Positions 48,963 through 60,333 of a stretch of 64,000 nucleotides of DNA are shown in pieces. The translations under genes were made by a program, and so were the position numbers. The stretch spans positions 1 to 64,000 of the forward strand of contig WEDG01003977.1 in NCBI GenBank assembly GCA_017591395.1. The letters are read 5' to 3'. The notes beneath the pieces are model-generated. The model made no database searches, was not told the DNA's origin, and worked only from the letters and a program-made list of their open reading frames with translations. The stretch is from Schistocephalus solidus (taxonomy: Eukaryota > Platyhelminthes > Cestoda > Diphyllobothriidea > Diphyllobothriidae). Every line of letters starts with the position of its first letter. The stretch's first letter is position 1.

Positions 48963-49591
48963 AACTTTTAAACAGTTGTACCTTTATTCTTCTTACATCT
49001 CTGAGGCAGCTCGACCACTCTCGGCGCACCAGTTATCGAGATGTGTTTGTATTTCTTTCTTTGGGACGCACTGTTAGATACCGTAAGTTTTTTCGGTAAA
49101 CGCTTTAGCAATCTGGAATAAGCTACCCGGAATTATCAAAATTTGGCAAAGCTCTCCTTCGTTTACGAGAGCTGTCGCTAGTTTTCTACATTCAGAACAC
49201 CTTCCAAAACTTTTAGGTGCTGACTCTGTGGAAGCTCTCTTCGGTTCTGATGGCGTTCACGGACTCTGAATCCTGTGCCGGACTTCATGCTGAGGGCAAT
49301 ATTGCTGGCTCTACAGACCTTTATCGGCTTATTCCTCCGTCGACAGTGAGCAGCCGCTCGCCGACATACTTGCTGTTGCAGAATACCGAATCCATAACAC
49401 TGAAAGGATAAGTACTACACCGTACACCTGTGTCAACACTTCCCTGTCCTGAACTTTAATTACTCAATAAGCTGCCGTTTTTTTCCTGAAAGCACTTGAA
49501 AGAATGATCAGCAGTTTTTTTCCCTGTCAGCTCGACTCTCTACTGCATATCCCTTTTTAATTTGCCTGTTAACTGGCAATAAATAAATAAA

Positions 49592-50790
49592 AGAATATAA
49601 GAAATTGTATAAGATACTGGTCTTATCAGAGTAATCGGTTACACTGTATTATGAAAGTGTTTTGGACAAGGAAGGGAGTCCCGATTTCGCTTTGCCTTAT
49701 TCACGTAAGCAAAGAACCTTTTCAAATTTCTTGGTATGTCTTTGACTATTTCTGACTCGAAGGCTGATCTTTCTTTTCTCAGAAGATTTCGACACCGATT
49801 GCACTGTTTCTTAAAAGCGGAAAAATGTTCGGGCTGTTGATATCTGGCATATGTTTTCCACAGTCTTTTTTCCTTCTTGAGCTTCCTTTTTGTTTCCGAT
49901 GTCACCCACTCGGGTCGGGAGATGCACGATCTCCTTTTAAGTGGACAGAAGTTCTCTACCACCTGTTGAACCAAGTTACTAATGAAGAAACAGGCAGCGT
50001 TTGGGTCAGGTACATATGCAGGGCTCAAGTCTATCCCAATCAGTGGTTCTTCCATTTTGGGATAATCCCCTTTTCATACATTTTTCTCCCTAGCTCCTCA
50101 ACTTTTGGGTACAGAAACATGACTACTCCCAAGCAAGAACGCAATGAGCTTTATGCAAGGATGCAGTTGTCGTTTCTCCTAATGAGTTTATCCAAACAGC
50201 TTGACTGCTGCCCATTTCGGAACCACGTGTCCATTTTGAAATGTTGGGTAAGGAACTCGTCATTTCTGTTCGAAGGAATTTTCTGATCGCGAGCAGTACA
50301 TCGATACCCATTCAATATAAGGAGCGTTGAAATCTCCAAGGATTAATAAGTTTTTGCTACGGCATAATGGCTTTACCTCTGGGATGAATGCTTCGTCCAC
50401 GTCCGTCCGCTGTCCTGGGGGTCGATATACCACGGTGATATGGAGATCTGGTTGTTTTGGGACTTTCAGTTTACAACTAAGTATTTCTTAAGACGTATTC
50501 CTATTTGGTGAGGGCCCATCCGGAATAAAGTCAATGACTTATCGTATCAACCTTGCGATTCCGCCAACCCTACGTCCATTTCTATCCATGCGAATAAGCT
50601 GAAATCCATCTATTCTGAATTTTGTGTCTGCAATTTGCTCATTTTACCATGTTCCCGTTAGAGCTATGATGTCTGGTTGTAAATAGTCCACAATCAGTTT
50701 GATTTCATCAGTTTTGTTTAATAAACTCTGCACATTTGTGTACATCATTGTCATCTTGTTTTGTTATCTGGATCTCTGAAGATAGTTGGT
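49592..50790 (-). mobile_element. LINE family C copy 3, 5' half (endonuclease and linker)
   Basis: Minus strand. Endonuclease from about 50780: MYTNVQSLLNKTDEIKLIV, DYLQPDIIALTGTW followed by a stop, GFQLIRMDRNGRR and VGGIARLI. A further endonuclease part lies at 50339-50123. The linker to the RT is at 50055-49639 (PLKRRSCISRPEWVTSE, KRLWKTYARYQQPEHFSAFK, SLPCPKHFHNTV). It ends at 49592 exactly at the tail of LINE A copy 2, and its continuation is 42255-40962. Confidence 0.82.
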
Positions 50791-50799
50791 TCTTTCTGG

Positions 50800-51665
50800 C
50801 ACTTAATGATTACTGCTGGATATTTTGCAGTATAAAGTGCTCCATAGACGACTTCTAGCTAAACTAGAGGCTATAGGATTTCGTATTCCCCATACTGAAT
50901 TTATAAGATCATACCTATATGATCGAAAACAAATTTTTTTAGTGCGGTTCTCATCCTTAAGTGCTTCACCGATTGTGAGTGGTGTCCTTCAGCGTACCGT
51001 ATTAGGTCTTTTGTTGTTCTTACTTCAAATAAATGATATTTCATCTATATTTAAACAGTATCCTTATATTTATGCTGATGAACTTAAATGCGTTTATTCC
51101 TTCTCTAACTCGGTCGAACGATGCCTAGAATAAATTCATTTGAACTAAGACGCTCTTTCGGCATGGAGCTCCACATGGCTAATGTAGTTCTCACCTTCTA
51201 AATATCGCTACATGAGTTTTGGGACAGTAAGGCTGCCGCAACCTGTTAATTTTAAAGGTTGCCCTATGACTTAATGTTCCTCCATCAAGGATTTGGGTTT
51301 AAGCTACGCCAATAAATTAGATCTTTCGCCTCATACCGATAGAATTACGGCCAAAGCTGCTCAGATGTGCGGCTTTATTTCTTTTAATTTCTATCTTCCT
51401 GAAATTAAATTAAGACTATATCGTATGTTAATACTTCCCATTCTTGAATTTTGCTGTCCCCTCTTCGGCTTAATAAAGGAATCTAGCTGTTAAATTTGAA
51501 TATGTCCAAAGATATTTCACAAAAAATTTCCTGTATCCGACTCTTTCAAATACTTCCTACTCAACATGATGCCAGCTGACGAAGCTAAAATTTCTTTGTT
51601 CAGGAGACTGGAAGCAGGCTTTTATCTCCTTTTTCAACTAAATAATAGCTCACATCTCTCCAAGC
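50800..51665 (+). mobile_element. LINE family H reverse transcriptase fragment
   Basis: Plus-strand RT remains. 50825-51133 encodes LLAKLEAIGFRIPHTEFIRS, ASPIVSGVLQRTVLGLLLFL and YPYIYADELKCVYSFSNSVE, in which the catalytic YADD is YADE. 51293-51493 encodes a thumb (GLSYANKLDLSPHTDRITAK, LPEIKLRLYRMLILPILEFC) related to family A. It is truncated at both ends. Confidence 0.75.
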
Positions 51666-52810
51666 TTTCTATTTTATTTTATTTATTTATTGCCAGTTTA
51701 CAGGCAACGCGCCACGATGATTCTTTCATAGTCTGGACTATCGAGATAGCAGTAGATCTAGGAAGGTTTATATCAGGTGTCCATGCAACTGTCTATAACT
51801 CAGAGGATACAGCTTTATGTTATTTAGGCGGATCTGTGTAAGCCTAATGGGAATACTTTGCATTATCCTGCTTACGGGTTTCCCAGACAGGCGCCAATAG
51901 ATAGTGATGGGGCTCAGTCTTCCCCTGTCCATCATTTCCTCCTCCATATCTTACTCCTCTTTACCCACATCGGGCGCTTGCTAGGCAACAAATTGTTTTC
52001 CAGAAAAGGGTGAGAGCACCGGTTCCCTATTTCAGTAGTGCGTCAACTACTGGACAACATAGTTTCTTCCTCAAAAACAACCAGATTACCCACTTATGCT
52101 GGTTGTTATAAATGCCAGATCCTTTTTTTATTAAATTTCCATGAACCAGGATGTGGAATTCGTCCACTGTCCAGATATTGTTATAGTTACTTAATCATGG
52201 GAAAACCCTCCGGAGCCGACTCCAAACTCTCTCTTCTAACATCGGAAAAAGGTTATGGATCAGAAAAAATGGTGAGTACAGCCTAGGAGCGCTGTGACAG
52301 TGACCTATAAAAATAATGCTACAGAGCAAAGACCAAATCAATGTGATTATATCCCAAAAACAACCTTTTTCACTCGTATAAATAGGATTTTTTCAACCGG
52401 ACTATTCCCATGCGGAAAGTCGGAATCGCTTTGAACTTGGCTTCGAACTGCAATCAAGACTGGAGGCGGGCGAACACAATCTGCCTATTTTAAATAGGAA
52501 GGTTGTTCAAAAAAAAATACGAATTTTCCATTTGCCAACCAATTTTATTTAGGACAATGGCAGCCACCTAACTAAGGCCAAAACCATCAGGCAACCAATT
52601 GCCCAAAGAGATTACAGAACTGAGTCTGTTATGCCCAGCGTTCTCACTGTGGAAACCATAGTTACGGAAAATCATCAAGAAGCGGAAAGACATATGAAAT
52701 TGACGTCAGCGGGAACGCAGTAAGACCCATAGAATGGACAAATGCAACAGAAAGTTTGGTAAGCGTAAAATTGAAGTGCTTGTTCACAAATAAATAAATA
52801 AATACCCAAA
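51666..52810. other. Scrambled LINE fragments and unassigned sequence
   Basis: 51668-51710 carries a TTTA tail and TTGCCAGTTTACAGGC as in LINE A 3' ends on the minus strand. 52105-52215 resembles the start of a LINE A endonuclease (AAATGCCAGATCC, then TTGTTATAGTTAC). 52388-52400 (TTTTTTCAACCGG) matches LINE A ORF1 near 33105. The order does not match an intact element. The rest is unassigned. Confidence 0.4.
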
Positions 52811-55720
52811 ACCTTTTATGAAAACTTGATGAGTTAAAAATGTGCCTTGCCGAAGTATCTCCATATGTCATCGCAGTAACCGAAACCTAGCTTTTGGGTA
52901 GTATTCAAGAGAGTGAAATAGCATTGTCTGGATATCAAATATATTGGAGGGACAGAGAAAACCGATATGGTGGTGGAATAATTGTGTATGTGAAAAAGGT
53001 GCTTATAGTGTCCGACAAGACGAGCAAGTTTGCGTAGAGCACGGAAGCCATATGGTTGACCATCAAGGCTTTTGGCTCCCCATGTCTGGATGTCCTCACT
53101 GAATATCGGCCACCTAGGATAGACCGAGTCGCAGACAGCCACCTGTTGGAACAATTAGAAAAGCTCTCTAGTCGACCTAACGTCATGATTATGGGTGACT
53201 TCAACGCACCAGGAATTTACTGGAGCACTGTTCAATCATCATGCCTAAAAGCAACTTTTGATTATATTTTTTCTGCATAAGACCTTGAAGGCAATCCTCA
53301 CAAAGCATGTCCTCTTCCCCATCAGAACACGTGAAGGACAAAGTGCTGACTGTCTCAACCTGGTTTTCACGAAAACATTACGCACAATGACGAGATTATT
53401 TCAATGCCTCTGCTCAGTCGGAGTGATTATGTGGTGCTTATGTGGGACTATTTTTTTCTCCGTTGCGCCTGCTATAGAGGAAAAATGGCGTAACGTTTGG
53501 CGAGGAATTTTCATCAGATGCGAGCAGATTTAACAGACCTCAACTGGATCTCACTGTTTTCGAGCATTGTGAACGACGATTGTGAGTCCTTCCTGAATGC
53601 TCTCCTGCAACTCATAGACAACCACTGCCCACTAACAGTGTCCATCAGAGAAAGCGTCCTGAGTGGTTAGACAGCAACCTAAAAACAAAAATAAAAAGGA
53701 AGCACAAATTGTGGAGAAAGTACAGCGAGTCTAATCAAGTTGCATATTTAATAAGTATAAAACACAGAGAAACGAACTGAGAAGCCTTATCCTTCAAGCG
53801 CGAGGAGAATTCAAGACGACTTTGCTCCAAAAGGCAATGTAGAATTCAAAGTTAGTCTACAGTTACCTCTGCAGATGTACAAGGAATAAACATAAAATCC
53901 CGATGATTAAGACTGCTTTGGGCGTCGAAGTTTTTGAAAACAGGGACAAAGCCGAGTATTTTTCACAGTTCTACCGCTCAGTCTACACAAATGACGCAAT
54001 GTTCCTTCATCCCTCAGCGGATAACCTGCTGACTGCAAGCATTAGCCACATACTATTCTCAGAATTACTGATCCGGAGGAATTAAAAGGAACTAAAAGAT
54101 TCAAAATCGGCAGCACCAGATGAGCTTACACCCAAACTTCTGAAGAAACTCACCAAGGAACTTTTCGCAGCTTTGTCAGTACTCTTTCAAATGTCATATG
54201 ACTCTAGAACACTTCCTATCGATTGGAAGCTGGCACATACATCTTTCTTGTACAAAAGTGGTAGCCGGGCGTCAGTGACAAACTACGGGCCCATAAGCTT
54301 GACATGCGTCCTCGGCAAGGTTATGGAAAGGATCATCAATAGCGAATTGGTGAAATTCGTAGAGACTCATAATTTGTTATCAAACTGTCAACACGGGTTC
54401 AGAAAATGAAGATCCTGTACAGCAAATTTGCTGCAATCTCTCCAGATGTGGACCCAAGCACTGGAAGATAGACACGCGGTTCACATTGCCTTCATTGACT
54501 TTCAAAAGGCCTTCGATACTGTGCCGCACGAGAGACTGCTTTACAAGCTAGAAAGAATTGGAATCAGAGGTAACCTCCTCAAGTGGATCGAAAACTTCCT
54601 CGTGGGTCGGCGCCAGGTTGTGTGCATCGGCCAAGAGAGGTCAAGTTCTGCTGCGGTCGAGATTGGGGTTCATCAGGGTTCAGTACTAGGGCCAATACTG
54701 TTTTTAATATACGTGAACGATTGTGTCAGGAATCTCGACTGTGAAGCAGCAATGTTTGCCGATGACATGAAAATCTGGAATGTAATCCAGAGCCCTGCCG
54801 ATAAAGATAAACCACAGATAACTTAACTCGGTTGGAGGAGTGGTCGAATCATTGGCTTTTCGGTTCAACGTCGATAAGCGTATAATACTTCGCTTAGGCA
54901 ACCCATCCGGATCGGCCGACAGTAGAAGCTACTTTCTCAACGGTGAAGCCTTACAAGACGTGGAAACTCAAAAGGACGTCGGTGTGCTGACGACCACCAT
55001 CTTAAAACAATCCTCTCTCTGCTCGAAAGTGGCGAGTAGCGCAATGACTTTGTTGCATGCCATCAGACCAGCCTTTTTGGATTTTGATGAAGATCTCTTG
55101 GCTAAGATTTTTGGAACACTCGTTAGGCTGCGTTTGGAATATGCTGTACAAGCCTGGAGACCATGGACAGTTCAAGATCAGAACTGCCTCGAAAGAGTAC
55201 AGAGGAGAGTCAAACCTCCTTTCCATATCCAACACGCCTAAAGTATCTTACTTTATTCCCTTTTAGTTATAGGCAAATGCGAGGTGATCTTCTGCAGACA
55301 TTCCGCATTGTGAAGGGATTGGATCGTTGCCTGGAATTCTTGGACTTTTAGTTTTCTGCCACGACCCATCTCCGAGGTCGCCCATTGAAACTGTATGACC
55401 AGTAGGCGAGATTGGATGCGCGCAAGTTATCTGTCTCTGTCAGAGTAATTAAACCATGGAATGTCATCCCTGAAGACGTTGCGATGTCGACATCGCTGGA
55501 AAGCTTTAAAAGGAACCTTTACAGTTTTATGTTCCAAAACGAGCCGGAGCGATGAGAAATTTATCTTAACCCTCGAGACTCACGCAGCACTTGTCGTATT
55601 TTACGATCGCCTTTGAAATTTTGCAACCCACTTGGTTTCTCTGTATACTGCCATTAATTTCACGTTAAAAGGGGGACTAAAAGGCCCATTCCTATTTCCT
55701 TCAATAAATTGAATTGAATT
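52811..55720 (+). mobile_element. LINE family B copy 2, endonuclease to 3' end, multiply disrupted
   Basis: Endonuclease: PYVIAVTET near 52860, then YGGGIIVYVKKV, LTEYRPPRIDR and NVMIMGDFNAPGIYW (53056-53280), and VLFPIRTREGQSADCLNLVF (53258-53533). RT: 54173-54409 (SRASVTNYGPISLTCVLGKV, SNCQHGFRK followed by a stop), 54428-54826 (IDFQKAFDTVPHERLLYKLE, GVHQGSVLGPILFLIYVNDC, AMFADDMKIWN), 54840-55241 (DVETQKDVGVLTTTIL) and a thumb to about 55560. The 3'UTR ends at 55700-55720 with AATAAATTGAATTGAATT. The catalytic Asp pairs are kept, but stops and frameshifts prevent expression. Confidence 0.87.
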
Positions 55721-55737
55721 GCTAACTGTTGCCCCAA

Positions 55738-55872
55738 CAGGTTAAGTTATGCCTACATTATTAAATATTTATTCATTTTATCTGCACACATCGTCATAAT
55801 TTTATTTCGTTACCAATTTTTGTTTAGACAGTGCCTTCCAGGTGCTAACTAAATATAAATTCTAAATTCTAG
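55738..55872 (+). repeat. Small repeat G, copy 2
   Basis: Matches 37600-37730 (TTTTATCTGCACA, TTAGACAGTGCCTT, AAATATAAATTCTAAA). It lies between the 3' end of LINE B copy 2 and the truncated LINE A copy 4. Confidence 0.55.
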
Positions 55873-58278
55873 GTTATCATTATATTCGAGATGATTGTCG
55901 CGACGGCCGTGGTGAACGAAGCTGAATCTGTATTAAGAAAGCACTCGCACTTCTTTCCTTAGACCATTTATAAAATACCGCGGTTGAAGAGAGCTGTTGG
56001 CTTCGAATTACCTTAAAAATAATTACTATTTACTCGTTGGTTGTGTGTATCGTCCACCCAGTTCCAGTGAGGATTATGACTTTTCTCTCTCAAAGAATTT
56101 TCATGCCTCGATTAATTTAAATTTTTATTATCACTTGAGTGCAAGGGATTTCAGTCTTACTGAAGTTTGATGGTTTCAACATTCTGGTGCTATTATGTTC
56201 AAGGACTTACTCGAAGCGGTAGATATCGGCATGTGGAATCAGGTTGTCTGCTTCCCTGCCAGAGGAACAAGCATACTTGACCTAATCTTTAACAGAAGTT
56301 GCTTGCCTTTGACAGTGTCATCTACATCCCACGTGGGAGTTCAGACCCCCACATTGTTATTTCTACACTATAATTCGAAACAGACTAAACGTTTTACAAA
56401 AAATACAGCTTTGCCGTTGATTTCTGATCGGCCATTTCGACAGAATTATTGATATAACTTAGCTCTCATGACTGTTCTGATTTCTTTCTGTGTCAGGATG
56501 TTAATTCCTATACTCATATACTGTACGAAATTTTGGAACATCTTATTTCTCATTTTGTCCCCATTGCCAATAAATAATGCCATGGATTAGGTTTACCTCC
56601 CCTTATATTTTCTCTCTCAGTGACTCCATTTGCTAAACGACGTTTCTGTTTGCTCCTTGGTTTGGCCTTATTGTTCAGCAGGCTACGCGGCTGTCTGGAG
56701 AAAAGCCGCTATCGGATGAGGTAAAATTTGTTGAAAATCTTTCGTTAAATTTCGCGCAACGTTTTTTTCCGCACGGTAAGAACCCATTTAAAAACGCGGT
56801 ACCCTATCCTTCGGAACACCCTTCGAAATCCCATAGTTGATAACAAGTTGATGGCTGATAGTTCCAACATTTTCTTTTCCAAAACATTCATTGAACATGC
56901 GATGGCTCTCCTTCCGACCATCCGGGGTTGGACCTGTACCGTTCTCGAAATCATGACTTTTACTCTGGGACATAACCGTAACCATTTGAAGTTTTAGTCA
57001 ATCTCACAATACTTAACCAGCTGGCATCCCGGTCAGTTATATAAAAGCAGATGCCAATGATATTTTCCAATCTCTTCTGTGTAAGATATTTAATATGGCT
57101 CTGGAAATTGAAACCTTTCCCAGAGTGTGGAAGGAATCGCACATTTTGCCTATCAAAAACACGGCTAATCTAGGTCATTTTAAGAAGTTCTGTCAATCAG
57201 AACACTCTCCGTAGCTTCAAATATCTTGGAAAACTTGATCAAAGATAAGATTATGTATCACTTAACCGGGAATAACCAACTGAGTTCAGTCTAGCGTACG
57301 TTCCTCAAAACAAGGTCTTGGGACACCTGTCAACCCTCTTTCATTGATGATGTTCTACAATATAGGGACAGTGATTTTGCATTTTATGTAGTCTATTTCG
57401 ATTTCACTAAGGGTTTTGATCGTGTTGACCATGTGCTCTCTCGCTTGAAAATTTATTCTTTTAATATATATGGTTAACTTCAGAACTTTATATCTCGTTA
57501 CCTAGACCATCGCACAAATTTTAAGGTCTCTAATGTTATCTCCTGCACCGCAAGTGTGAGGAATGGATTTATTCAGGTTAGTGTGATTGGCCCGCTCTTA
57601 TTTGGTCTTTTTACCAATGACGTACCAGGTGTATGTCAGAATTATAGGTCTTGATGAATTCAGGTGATTTAAAAGTTGCTTATTTATACCAACTGGCAGA
57701 TCACAATATCTTGCTCAAACTCTTACAAAAAATATATTGAAGCCTTTTCGCAGTGGTGCTATACATGGTGCCTTTCTCGTTTCTGGCATAAATGCCCTGG
57801 TATGGTTGTTGGTGACGATCATCAGCCTCAAATAAGCATAGATAATCACGACATAAATGTGCCCGGAGTCATAAAGAATCGGTGCATATCGTATTCCAAC
57901 GGTCTTACTCTTTCAGAGAATTGTGCCCTAATTGTGTCCAAAGCATGAAGAACAACCGAATTCACCCTCGAAATTGTATAACTATCGATATTAGACTCCG
58001 CCTTTATAAAATATACGTTAGGCCTTGCCTGGAATACCGATCGTTTCTATTTAGTCTTCTGTGCGCTAGTAGACGGAAGAAAATAGAATCAGACCAGCAT
58101 TTTTACTTAAAGATTTTTATCGTTGGAGCACCGAAATTTGAGGCATTGACAACGCTGGGGGTTTCTAACCATTGATCCATTATGGTTTTGCCGAATATAG
58201 CAGGTACTCTTTTTACTGTTTAAGCTTTTAAACAGCCATATATGCAATCCCCTTACTACTGTGAGGCAGCTTGACGTG
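55873..58278 (+). mobile_element. LINE family A/A' copy 4, old and truncated at both ends
   Basis: Starts inside the endonuclease (RDDCRDGRGER-like, GCVYRPPSSSED near 56040). A segment at 56195-56452 (FKDLLEAVDIGMWNQVV, GTSILDLIFNRSCLPL) is followed by decayed RT. FDFTKGFDRVDHV lies near 57400, and a thumb at 57676-58175 shows KIYVRPCLEYRSFLFSLLCAS. Homology ends at 58278 in the GTGAGGCAGCTTGAC block. It is the most diverged copy of the family here. Confidence 0.75.
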
Positions 58279-58623
58279 CTTTATACGTCGAAGCAGGTTC
58301 CACTTTTAGGGTTTTTTCCATTTTCTAGTGCGAGTCCGTTTTTTTAGATGACAGCACGAAATGTATGTCCCACGCATAGGAAATCTTTACACACCCAAAA
58401 AAGCTCTTGACGCTTTACTCCTCACTTTTTTTTATTTTTCCATGGTTGTCTGCTTGTTGTACACCTTCTTATTGCCACTAACTACCACACTGACTAGTTG
58501 TGTTGCAAGCTGTTTCCCTACTGCCCACTCTGGTATTGTTTTATTTGATAGAATAATAGACCGCTGTGCTTAAAACTAGATGAAGCGCGAAGCAGACGTC
58601 GATTGACGAATACTTGCACCATT
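58279..58623 (+). promoter_or_regulatory. Region upstream of ARFRP1, probable promoter and 5'UTR
   Basis: 345 bp between the last LINE homology and the ARFRP1 start codon. No clear TATA box or initiator. The start codon context is GCACCATTATG. A promoter is inferred only from position. Whether the mRNA receives a spliced leader cannot be told. Confidence 0.3.
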
Positions 58624-60271
58624 ATGTACACTTTGCTCCGCGGACTCTGTAAATATGTATCGAAGAAGGATGAATATTCTGTCCTTATTCTTGGTCTAGA
58701 CGATGCTGGAAAAACGGTAAGTCATGTTTCCCATACCATTTGAAGACTTATCTCGAACAAACTAAAACGAAGTTCAACAAAGACTATAAAGCAATGCCCC
58801 TAAACAAAATCACCTCAACTGTGGGTCTTAACAGTGAGTTTTATACCCACCCATGACTCCTTAGTCGGCCAGGTATTCGTTGAAGGAATCGTGATCAAAT
58901 TTTGGGACCTCGGTGGCCAGACTGAATTACAGTCTCTATGGGATAAATATTACCTAGAATCTCACGGAATCATTTTTGTTGTTGATTCTTCCGAACCCGA
59001 AAGATTTGATGAAGCGAAAGCTGCCTTTGGTTTGCTGTTCAACCTTGTTTATTGCATTTACAGACACGATGATCAAAAATAAGGCGCTCGAAGGCTTGCC
59101 ACTCCTTATACTCGCCAACAAGCAAGATCTAGATGTAAATACTTATTTTTTTGTCTTTTTAAAAATTTTACTTTCAGAGTTTTGCTACAGTTACCAACAT
59201 TCCCCTTCACTTTTTTTAAATTCGCGTATTCCAGTTTTCTAACAGCGGAGGGTTTCGCCGTGCCGTAATACTAATTAAAACCTAGGTTGGAAGAAGCTTA
59301 CGTAGACCGAAAAGAGTATGGTAGCATATTTAATCTTGCCACCTACCCCAGAAGAATCATCTACAGTGACTTTCATGTGATTCTTATCAGTTTTTATTCA
59401 CTAGGGTGCTTTCCCGGTATCCGAGGTAAAACAGGTCTTCCAGGAAAGTGCCCATCTAATTGGTCAACGGGACTGTTCTATGCGAGGAGCGTCGGCCCTC
59501 CTAGGGTAAGTTTTATCCCCTCGTAACTTATGAAGCTGATATAAAATACGCCAGTCTCCTGTCCACGACTTTATAGAGGATTGTCATTCGTCACTATAAA
59601 AGACACTAAATGATGTATCATCCTTGTCTGCCATCTTCGTTAGCTGCCTTTTACTCTAGAAATGACGTATGGTTTAATCGGAGGCCACGGACCCAATCCG
59701 CGGCGTTACCGGGGACATGGAACGACCAGTTCTTGTGGCCTGTGAGTAGGACAGGAATAAACGACCACATACTTCGAGAATACCCAATTCCCCTTGGCGT
59801 CCACAGGCTCAATGATAATTCAAACGATTTACTAAGCACTGCTTCCGTCCAACGCTCGTGCGTACCTTGTAAAGTAAATTTGGGTGCACTGTAAAATAAG
59901 GGCAGATAAGTCATTTTCGCCATGGTATCGGATCCAGTGGCTGTTGGTCTATGTGGCTTACTTCATACGTATGGTTTCCCTATCATTTAATCTATGCTAG
60001 GCGAAAATACTCGCGAGAACGTTGCTTTGACACGACGCGTTAGTAATAAAACAGTTCACAATTACCAACTTTTATGTCCCTCTGCGGGACTTTGAGTAAG
60101 TTATATGCCACATAAACCATATGTAGATGAGTTTTTTTGTCTAACGCCTCTTCATGCTCATTTTTTTGTTATCTTAGCGATGGTGTAGACGACGGAATCC
60201 GGTGGATGGCACAAAAAGTCAGGCAAAACAGCTGTATGCGACCACCCAATACTGATGATCAGGGATTTTGA
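58624..60271 (+). CDS. ARFRP1: ARFRP1, ADP-ribosylation factor-related GTPase of the trans-Golgi (complete, six exons)
   Basis: Exons 58624-58716, 58746-58833, 58865-59029, 59064-59134, 59405-59505 and 60178-60271 give 203 residues ending in TGA; the human protein has 201. Start MYTLLRGLCKY is the typical ARFRP1 N-terminus. There is no Gly2, as this subfamily is N-acetylated rather than myristoylated and recruited to the Golgi by SYS1. GTPase motifs: P-loop GLDDAGKT (24-31), switch I KITSTVGLN (52-60), WDLGGQ (74-79), NKQD (134-137) and SAL (169-171). LQSLWDKYY (82-90) is a subfamily signature. The last exon gives DGVDDGIRWMAQKVRQN. All introns are GT-AG; sizes are 29, 31, 34, 270 and 672 nt. 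No break or missing key residue. Its stop codon lies 62 bp from that of convergent NDC1. Known role: trans-Golgi recruitment of golgins through ARL1. Assembly by eye; the intron 4 acceptor is the least certain junction. Confidence 0.96.
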
Positions 60272-60333
60272 CTTTAAAAAATGGACATCTGCTTTCTATA
60301 CAAATGCAATCTGTTTTTTCAACACCGATACTC
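60272..60333. other. 62-bp gap between convergent stop codons of ARFRP1 and NDC1
   Basis: No AATAAA is present here on either strand. Both 3'UTRs must therefore run into, or end within, the neighbour's transcribed sequence. Confidence 0.7.

Larger units (their letters stand above)
42256..49591 (+). mobile_element. LINE family A copy 2, near full-length, inserted in LINE C and carrying three nested insertions
   Basis: Plus-strand segments 42256-42536, 44084-47471, 47681-48067 and 48963-49591 align consecutively with 31714-36488. Recognisable parts are the 5' region; an ORF1 coiled-coil (GMEQEVGILRQKIDNFKKSI, 44540-44602); an RRM-like stretch (PKERVKHDLDLL, 45090-45230); endonuclease scraps (VFFHRPDIVIVTETWA, 45531-45728); an RT linker (46062-46580); RT (46762-47466: FDFTKAFDRVDHDLLLLK, GVIQSSLLGPLLF, FMCADDLKVAYR, in which Y of YADD is C); and a 3' tail of AATA repeats at 49573-49588. 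Interruptions are LINE B at 42537-44083, a small element at 47472-47680 and LINE A' at 48068-48962. Confidence 0.88.

Noticed and set aside
58834..59526. Separate overlapping plus-strand frames (58834-59082, 58976-59242, 59287-59526) as individual genes
   Set aside because: They are exon pieces of ARFRP1 read through its short introns; the spliced protein explains them.
59651..59923. 90-codon open frame on the minus strand inside ARFRP1
   Set aside because: It lies wholly in ARFRP1 intron 5, has no splice support, and NDC1 already ends at 60334.
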